Below, piece by piece: positions 19,225 to 24,204 of a stretch of DNA of 24,204 nucleotides. Position numbers and translations under genes: made by a program. Location: the NCBI GenBank assembly GCA_017425305.1, contig JAFOOW010000100.1, forward strand, positions 1 to 24,204, given 5' to 3'. Under the pieces are notes generated by a model, which was not told where the DNA came from, did no database searches, and saw only the letters and a program-made list of their open reading frames with translations. Origin of the DNA: Peptostreptococcaceae bacterium. GTDB lineage: Bacteria; Bacillota; Clostridia; Peptostreptococcales; Peptostreptococcaceae. Positions within the stretch are counted from its first letter, which is position 1. The number at the start of each line of letters is the position of its first letter.

Positions 19225-19258
19225 ATTATATTATTTAATTAGTGGGAATTGTGGGAAA
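19225..19258 (-). promoter_or_regulatory. conserved phage promoter P3
   Basis: TTTCCCACAATTCCCA (19258-19243), a 12-nt gap, TATAAT at 19230-19225. Identical spacing to P1 and P2. It directly follows the lysis-operon terminator and precedes the structured RNA candidate. Confidence 0.75.
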
Positions 19259-19279
19259 TAAAAAAGGGCTTAAAGCCCT
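19259..19279 (-). terminator. terminator of the tail/lysis operon
   Basis: AGGGCT-TTA-AGCCCT stem (6 bp) followed by six T residues on the minus strand, 75 nt after the endolysin stop and immediately before P3. Confidence 0.75.
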
Positions 19280-19353
19280 CCAGGTTATACAGTCCTTTTG
19301 TATAAGGTAAATGGTTAAATATATTAAATTATGGGGAGGTTTCCACCTCTTTT

Positions 19354-19965
19354 CTATTTTAAATATTTTTTAGAACAGTATAAACCGTTTAAGTTGTCTA
19401 CTATAGCATAACCTCCAGTCGTTCCATAAAAAGACGTTTCTTCACCTTTTTTTAATGTATATACTCTACTGGCTTTTTCAAAGTCTTTTTTATTATGTAC
19501 CCATAAGTCAGTAGTTGAAGTCTTGCTATCGTATTTAATTAATTTTCTCGTTTTTTCATTTTTTATTTTTTGGTTTTTAAACCTACATAAGTAAATAGTA
19601 GGGTTTAACCAGTTGTCTTTACTTGTATAAGTTATTTTAGTTCCTTTACATAGTCCAAAGTGTAAGTGCATAGCTGATACTTTACCAGTAGCTCCCATAG
19701 TACCTATCTTTTGTCCCATTTTGACCTTTTGTCCTATATCTACACACCATGATCCTAAGTGTCCATACTCACTAACACACCCTTTATGTTTTATATGAAG
19801 CACTTTACCCCCGCTAGTTTGCGTTTTTTTATAAATCACTTCACCGTCAGCAACGGCATATATTGGCTGACCTCTATGTATTACAGAATACCAGCCAAAG
19901 TCTACACCTTTGTGGGCTGTAGTTTTACCCCTTACTATTGCTATATAGTTTACTGGATATTTCAT
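19354..19965 (-). CDS. M23 (LytM-type) peptidase endolysin
   Basis: 203 aa; ATG 19965 after AAGGAGG. The M23 zinc metallopeptidase domain covers about 1-120: ligands His18 and Asp22 in HKGVDFG, His102 in MHLHFG, and catalytic His69 (YGHLG) and His100. A linker rich in Lys leads to a C-terminal SH3-like domain (about 150-203, VYTLKKGEETSFYGTTGGYAIVDNLNGLYC), the likely wall binder. No signal peptide, so export depends on the holin that immediately precedes it (stop/start overlap). It cuts peptide cross-bridges of peptidoglycan. Ends the lysis module; a terminator follows. Confidence 0.88.
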   Translation of the reverse strand: MKYPVNYIAIVRGKTTAHKGVDFGWYSVIHRGQPIYAVADGEVIYKKTQTSGGKVLHIKHKGCVSEYGHLGSWCVDIGQKVKMGQKIGTMGATGKVSAMHLHFGLCKGTKITYTSKDNWLNPTIYLCRFKNQKIKNEKTRKLIKYDSKTSTTDLWVHNKKDFEKASRVYTLKKGEETSFYGTTGGYAIVDNLNGLYCSKKYLK

Positions 19966-20132
19966 TTTTCTACCTCCTTTTTAGCAAAATAGAAAGTAAA
20001 TACCATAACTATAATTGTCATTACGTCATTAGAGTCGAACTTGTTAGCCACTAACCCATAAACTAACAAGCCAGTTAAAATTAAAGTCACTATTGATTTT
20101 AAATCAATTAATTTTGCTATTTTTTCTTTCAT
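19962..20132 (-). CDS. 56-aa two-span holin-like protein
   Basis: ATG 20132 after AGGTGATG; its TGA overlaps the endolysin ATG. Two hydrophobic segments (about 14-29, IVTLILTGLLVYGLVA, and 37-50, VMTIIVMVFTFYFA) are joined by a short polar turn NKFDSND and end KKEVEK, the charged C-terminus typical of class II holins. Size, membrane topology and direct coupling to the endolysin make a holin very likely: it would open the membrane at the end of infection. Confidence 0.8.
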   Translation of the reverse strand: MKEKIAKLIDLKSIVTLILTGLLVYGLVANKFDSNDVMTIIVMVFTFYFAKKEVEK

Positions 20133-20140
20133 ATCATCAC

Positions 20141-20425
20141 CTAGTCTATAATCTCAAAACTTTTTATTTTTTCATCTATGGCGTGTATAAAACCATCACC
20201 ATGTTTTTTATAATATAAATCTCTTGAATTAGTAAAACTTTCTAGTTGATATTTTGTTATTTTTTTTGTGTCCTTGCACTTGTCCCATATTTCTAGCATA
20301 TCGTTTCTTAAACTACACTTAACCGCCTCGTTATTATTCTTTACTATTGCTATCACGCTACCAATTAACCCCATTACGAATAATATTTGTGTCCAATAAG
20401 TTGTTATAAAATTAAGTATTTTCAT
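20141..20425 (-). CDS. membrane-anchored lysis-module protein
   Basis: 94 aa; ATG 20425 with AGGAAAC about 9 nt upstream. One N-terminal membrane span (about 6-27: FITTYWTQILFVMGLIGSVIAI) and a cytoplasmic helical domain with YKKHGDGFIHAIDEKI. Small phage proteins with this layout commonly precede holin genes (XhlA-like or holin-associated). It directly precedes the holin. Exact role unknown. Confidence 0.7.
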   Translation of the reverse strand: MKILNFITTYWTQILFVMGLIGSVIAIVKNNNEAVKCSLRNDMLEIWDKCKDTKKITKYQLESFTNSRDLYYKKHGDGFIHAIDEKIKSFEIID

Positions 20426-20434
20426 CGTTGTTTC

Positions 20435-20962
20435 CTAACTAAATACAAAAGAAACTCCACTGTGGACATCACCAGCAACACATATATTGTTTGTACCATA
20501 AAAGTTAGAACTTGCAGTTATAGTTAGTCTTAACAAATAATTGTTTATTTTAACAGCACTAACGGTATAAGAAGAACTATTGAAGTTAACATTTTGTGCT
20601 ATATAACCGCCTGCAGGTATTCTTATATCTATTATCAAACTTCCATTAATACTAATACTACTTATATTTTTCAAACTTTTAGGAACTTGAATTGCAAAAT
20701 TAAGAGTTTTATTTCCACCAGTTAAAAAGCCCACGCTAGGAGTATAAACTGGAACTGTATAACTTTCTCCAGGTTTATAATATAAATCATCATATATTTC
20801 ATTAATTGCACTTACTAAGTCGCTTTTATTAGTTGTTTCTAAATAATCAGCAACTCCTACACTATCAACAGTATCTTTATATTCAGTGTTCAAGTCTACT
20901 GATATATCGTTGCCACTTTCTATTATTGTGGTAGTATCACCAGCTATTAAGTTTTTTGCCAT
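20435..20962 (-). CDS. tail or receptor-binding protein with beta-sandwich C-terminus
   Basis: 175 aa; ATG 20962 after AGGAGGC. The N-terminal third has VADYLETTNKSDLVSAINEIYDDL, a helical motif shared by many phage tail tip and fibre proteins. Residues 75-175 are Ser/Asn/Ile-rich strands (ISSISINGSLIIDIRIPAGGY...), probably a small jelly-roll head. Placed after the 690-aa tail protein, it may bind the host surface or join tail fibres. Confidence 0.7.
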   Translation of the reverse strand: MAKNLIAGDTTTIIESGNDISVDLNTEYKDTVDSVGVADYLETTNKSDLVSAINEIYDDLYYKPGESYTVPVYTPSVGFLTGGNKTLNFAIQVPKSLKNISSISINGSLIIDIRIPAGGYIAQNVNFNSSSYTVSAVKINNYLLRLTITASSNFYGTNNICVAGDVHSGVSFVFS

Positions 20963-20964
20963 AT

Positions 20965-23037
20965 TTAAGCCTCCTCACTTTGTACTTGTACGTCTACTCC
21001 GTTGTATTGTACTTGTACGTTATTGTATTGTAAGTTCGTTTTATAGAACTCATTATTAATTGTTATTTTTTGTTTTATAGTGTGGGCTGTTCCACTTGTT
21101 AAAGGTGTACTAAAGTTTGTTATAAACTCTAGACCGTTTAATGAGTCAGTCCAATCTATACCTGTTATATTTTCACTTTGAGTAGTTGTTATACTTGCTT
21201 GGTAAGTAAACTGTGTTAAAGGTTTCCACTCAACCTCTACAGCTTCAAAATCACCATTAGCAAGTAATATCCTTGCAGTGCCTGGGTTTAAAGTTAAGTC
21301 TCTATGTATAGTGTTATTTAGATTAATTGCTTGACTAACAAGGTTCTCGCTTGTATCTCTATTAAATACATTTATTTTATTGATAAAGTTTATATCTAAG
21401 TTTTCATATCTATTTTTAGTCCATTGTGTAGTATCTTCTACAAACTTCATGTTTTTAGCACCCCATAAGTCTTGTCCGTCTACTTCTATATCATTTAAGT
21501 AGTTATATGGTACTTGGACGCTATCTACAGAAGTATTAGAGTAAACTACACTGTCGTAAATATTTCTACTAAACTTTATCTCATTATCTTTTTTAATATC
21601 TACATATTTAGGTTGAAAAGACTCATAAGTATTTTGTTCGTTTACTTGTAGTCCTGGTCTTTTTAAAATAGATAACATATTAGCTGGGCTGTCAGTTGTT
21701 AAATCACTTTGAATAGTAAATATTGATAACAAGTTAAAATCTCTATTAGATAAAATAATTAACTGGTTAGAAAAATCTTCAAAAGCATAAGTAGGGTACA
21801 TTATAGTATCACCTATATTATTCATTGTGTTAGGTACGTCGTAAGCGTTTTCTATTGCTATACCTCCTACGTCCACCTCTAATACTGGTGTGTCTGGATC
21901 ATCTTCATTGTAAGTATAGTAAGCTGCGTGTTGTATCATAAACGGTCTGCCAACATTATTTTCATCATACCAGCCGTTATTAATAATTGTCCATGCAAAC
22001 TGAGTATTTGTACCAAACAAACTATTAACACTTGTTAAGCTATTATTTTTATCTAAATAATATAATGAATAATTTTTATCAGAATAATCAGTATCATTGT
22101 GGGCGTTTATTTGAAAATAAATACCACCAGAATTATCTTTAGTTTGTCTTATACGATATATATTATGTTCTAGTATATAATCAGCATAGTTTATTATTTG
22201 AGTACTACTAGTAGTACCATTTACGTTAGTGTAAGCGTAAGCTGTATAAGAGTCGCCAGCTACATTTTGAGCTATTACTTTAATATAAGGATCGCCGTCA
22301 TCGTTATAATTAGAGTAAATAGCAAAACATGGATAAGGTAAAGAACTACGTGTATATAGTCTAGTTATTTCGTTAGCACTACCTACATTTATTTTAAAGT
22401 TTATGCCTCTACCGCTGTGGTTTTCGTCTACTCCTATACCCTCGATTAAATCGCAACCTACTATTAAGTACTCACTTTCACCAGGTTTCTTAGTTATATC
22501 TATACACCTAAAATATGTATCAGTAAGGCTGTAGTTTTTTCTTAGCTTTAAAGTGTACGTACCATTTTGTGCCATTGCGAAATTATTTAACATTGTAAAG
22601 TATTTCTGTTCGGTGTTTTTTGTATCACCTACAACCCCATATATGTTGTTATTTTCATCTTGTGCTAGGAATTGTACCTCACGTATTCTAGTGCCACTTT
22701 CATAATCTCTTAACATTGTTATACCGTTATAATCACCGTCTATTAAGATTAAAAAGCCCTCACTAGTGTTTGATCCATCAGTTTTAGAATAACCACCATA
22801 AATAACTTTAGTACTAGAGTCGTTTATTTGTAGCATACCATTTATACGTATATTACTTCTATCTACTTCTAATAATAGTGTAGCTATAAAGTCGAACATA
22901 CTTGTTCCTACAGCTGTACTAATAGCACCCTCTTTTACTATGTCATAATAGCCATTAAAAGTAGTTTCTTCAGTGTCGCTAAACTTAAAGTTATTTGTAG
23001 CATATTTAATTAAGTTTTCTTTGTAGTCTTCAGTCAA
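20965..23037 (-). CDS. large tail/baseplate protein, probable receptor-binding component
   Basis: 690 aa. The start is TTG 23037, 7 nt after GGAGGTG and directly following the upstream stop (no ATG nearby). Almost entirely beta: repeated aromatic and Gly/Asn-rich strands such as VIYGGYSKTDGS, FLAQDENNNIYGVVGD, YFRCIDITKKPGESEYLIVGCD and HSGRGINFKI suggest a propeller or repeat fold over about 75-470. The last 150 residues read like a baseplate/sheath beta domain (QFTYQASITTTQSENITGIDWTDSL...). It follows the hub-like protein, as upper-baseplate proteins do. No enzymatic motif found. Virion function inferred from position. Confidence 0.7.
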   Translation of the reverse strand: MTEDYKENLIKYATNNFKFSDTEETTFNGYYDIVKEGAISTAVGTSMFDFIATLLLEVDRSNIRINGMLQINDSSTKVIYGGYSKTDGSNTSEGFLILIDGDYNGITMLRDYESGTRIREVQFLAQDENNNIYGVVGDTKNTEQKYFTMLNNFAMAQNGTYTLKLRKNYSLTDTYFRCIDITKKPGESEYLIVGCDLIEGIGVDENHSGRGINFKINVGSANEITRLYTRSSLPYPCFAIYSNYNDDGDPYIKVIAQNVAGDSYTAYAYTNVNGTTSSTQIINYADYILEHNIYRIRQTKDNSGGIYFQINAHNDTDYSDKNYSLYYLDKNNSLTSVNSLFGTNTQFAWTIINNGWYDENNVGRPFMIQHAAYYTYNEDDPDTPVLEVDVGGIAIENAYDVPNTMNNIGDTIMYPTYAFEDFSNQLIILSNRDFNLLSIFTIQSDLTTDSPANMLSILKRPGLQVNEQNTYESFQPKYVDIKKDNEIKFSRNIYDSVVYSNTSVDSVQVPYNYLNDIEVDGQDLWGAKNMKFVEDTTQWTKNRYENLDINFINKINVFNRDTSENLVSQAINLNNTIHRDLTLNPGTARILLANGDFEAVEVEWKPLTQFTYQASITTTQSENITGIDWTDSLNGLEFITNFSTPLTSGTAHTIKQKITINNEFYKTNLQYNNVQVQYNGVDVQVQSEEA

Positions 23038-24204
23038 TTAACTCACCTCCGTATCAAAAAATACTATGTCTAAAGTGTTTTCTATATCTAGGTTTCTTGT
23101 TATGGTTTGACCGTCTGATATATTGCCTAAAGTTTTATTACGTTGATTATCAAAGTAATTAATAGCATTTTCAGTATTGTAAGTATTACTAAACTCAAAA
23201 GTATAGAATATATCTCCAGTAGTCATTATCATTTCAGTATCTATCTTTTTACACATATAGTTATCATTTAAAGCTGATAAACTAGAGTTATATATCATAA
23301 TGTCCCCTATTTCGCATAATCTTACATTTTGTGTTTGTACTGTAAGAGTTATTTCAGCTTTACCTTTATATTCGATATAACTTTGTGCTATTCTTTGTAG
23401 TTCTACACTACTTTTAGTGTCATCTCTATTCTCGTATCTACTAATAACACCTTTTCGGTTGTTTTGAGTAGCTATACGGCTTATTTCTGGCTCGTTTAAG
23501 GCTATTTGTCTACCAGGTACTAAAAGGTTTATTTCAAGCGTTATTGCCACTCCATTAGCCAATTTATCGTCAGTTTCAAAAGTCGTCTCCCCAGGTGTAT
23601 AAATAATGTCCCCTGAGTAGCCTTGTTCTTGTTCGGCTTTAGTTATTACGTCGCATATTACAAAGTCAGTACTAGTTGTATAGTAAGCGTAAGATATATC
23701 ACCTATAGTTTGTCCTATATCAAAAGTTTTGTTAACTCCATCAGCATATACTCTAAAAGTTTGTGTTATAGAACTTACTACCTCGTTTGAAGTCATAACT
23801 TGTTTATTACGGTAGTCTTCGGTTGAATAGTTATATGTTATATCTATTATGTTATTATCTTTAAAATAATTTTGAGTACTTTCTATAGTTCCTACTGGTG
23901 TTTTATCGTAAGGGTTATAGAAGTCTATTGCTACTGTATCTTGGTTTATAACTCTAGTAGTCCATTTAGTTTGTGTTATGTCGCTTATATACTGGAACAC
24001 GTCATAAGCTGTTTTTTCTTGTGTATTATATGTTCCCATTTTAAAGTTATCTGGTATACTTACATTTCCTTTTATAAAGCCATAATCTTTAACTGAGTCA
24101 ATAACCATGTCTATGGCTTCTTCTACTGTTTTATCAGCTATTACAAAGTCTAGAGTATCACCCTCACTAAGTAGTGTTTTATAATCTAGTACTTGTAAAT
24201 CGCA
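23038..24204 (-). CDS. tail tip / baseplate hub-like protein, C-terminal part (cut by window edge)
   Basis: The frame is open all the way to the right edge, so the ATG at 24108 is internal; the visible part is 388 residues (beginning CDLQVLDYKTLLSEGDTLDF). AYDVFQYISDITQTKWTTRVINQDTVAIDFYNP and NNIIDITYNYSTEDYRNKQVMTSNE are typical of gp27/gp44-like hub domains of siphophage tail-associated (Tal) proteins. Later, QRIAQSYIEYKGKAEITLTV continues the beta-sandwich. The C-terminus is polar. The hub joins the tail tube to the baseplate. The upstream domain, which may carry the Tal enzymatic part, is not visible. Confidence 0.65.
   Translation of the reverse strand, partial: CDLQVLDYKTLLSEGDTLDFVIADKTVEEAIDMVIDSVKDYGFIKGNVSIPDNFKMGTYNTQEKTAYDVFQYISDITQTKWTTRVINQDTVAIDFYNPYDKTPVGTIESTQNYFKDNNIIDITYNYSTEDYRNKQVMTSNEVVSSITQTFRVYADGVNKTFDIGQTIGDISYAYYTTSTDFVICDVITKAEQEQGYSGDIIYTPGETTFETDDKLANGVAITLEINLLVPGRQIALNEPEISRIATQNNRKGVISRYENRDDTKSSVELQRIAQSYIEYKGKAEITLTVQTQNVRLCEIGDIMIYNSSLSALNDNYMCKKIDTEMIMTTGDIFYTFEFSNTYNTENAINYFDNQRNKTLGNISDGQTITRNLDIENTLDIVFFDTEVS

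Noticed and set aside
19083..19238. 51-aa plus-strand frame (MIIAKIKKAIGSW...) in the P3 region
   Set aside because: No ribosome site, and it lies antisense to the structured RNA and runs into the P3 -10 box; all real genes are on the minus strand. Kept as a remote alternative explanation for that gap.
1..24204. Possible code-4 (mollicute) genome because of the low GC
   Set aside because: Many genes end at TGA, often in ATGA/GTGA overlaps, and Trp is encoded by TGG.
1..24204. CRISPR arrays, tRNA genes, integrase or att sites
   Set aside because: No regularly spaced repeats, cloverleaf-like sequence or recombinase motif was seen on either strand by eye; a tRNAscan and repeat search would settle the first two.

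Overview
The window is a stretch of a tailed, siphovirus-like bacteriophage or prophage from a low-GC Gram-positive host (Bacilli or Clostridia type). The evidence is AT-rich DNA, strong AGGAGG-type ribosome sites, frequent GTG and TTG starts, tight ATGA/GTGA gene overlaps, and a full set of phage replication, packaging, tail and lysis genes. TGG encodes Trp and TGA is a regular stop, so the host is not a code-4 mollicute. Every supported gene lies on the minus strand, so transcription runs from high to low coordinates.

Layout in transcription order. (1) 24204-19354, tail tip and lysis: a baseplate-hub-like protein cut by the right edge, a 690-aa and a 175-aa tail or receptor-binding protein, a 94-aa membrane-anchored protein, a 56-aa holin-like protein and an M23 endolysin, ending at a terminator. 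(2) 19258-18693: a conserved phage promoter (P3), about 215 nt of non-coding DNA able to form a highly structured RNA, a terminator, and an HNH nuclease gene closed by a nearly identical terminator. (3) 18632-9191, early region: a 104-aa protein, a sigma-A-type promoter with repeated operator-like motifs, a Cro/CI-like regulator, a Rad52-like annealing protein, a Cas4/RecB-like nuclease, a zinc ribbon, SSB, a winged-helix protein, a replisome organizer with internal iterons, C5 and N4/N6 DNA methyltransferases, many small proteins (including a duplicated two-gene cassette and tiny membrane proteins), a secreted lytic transglycosylase, and an ArpU/RinA-like late regulator. (4) 9189-1870: promoter P2, a likely tail-chaperone pair with a frameshift signal, two glycosyltransferases, a sugar nucleotidyltransferase, a metallophosphoesterase, and small and large terminase. 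(5) 1889-1: promoter P1, a small protein, the portal, and the start of a probable minor head protein.

The most interesting point is regulatory. The same promoter (TTTCCCACAATTCCCA, then TATAAT or TATAGT at identical spacing) occurs three times, on the same strand, at the heads of the HNH, tail/packaging and head segments. All three copies are followed by an intrinsic-terminator-like hairpin before the first good ORF. This suggests a late regulon, possibly driven by the ArpU-like protein whose gene abuts P2, combined with antitermination or with production of short phage RNAs. The P3 RNA is the strongest candidate for something undescribed: four predicted helices each contain one non-Watson-Crick pair, and in all four it is G-U on the minus strand and A-C on the plus strand.

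No tRNA, rRNA, CRISPR array, integrase or insertion sequence was seen.
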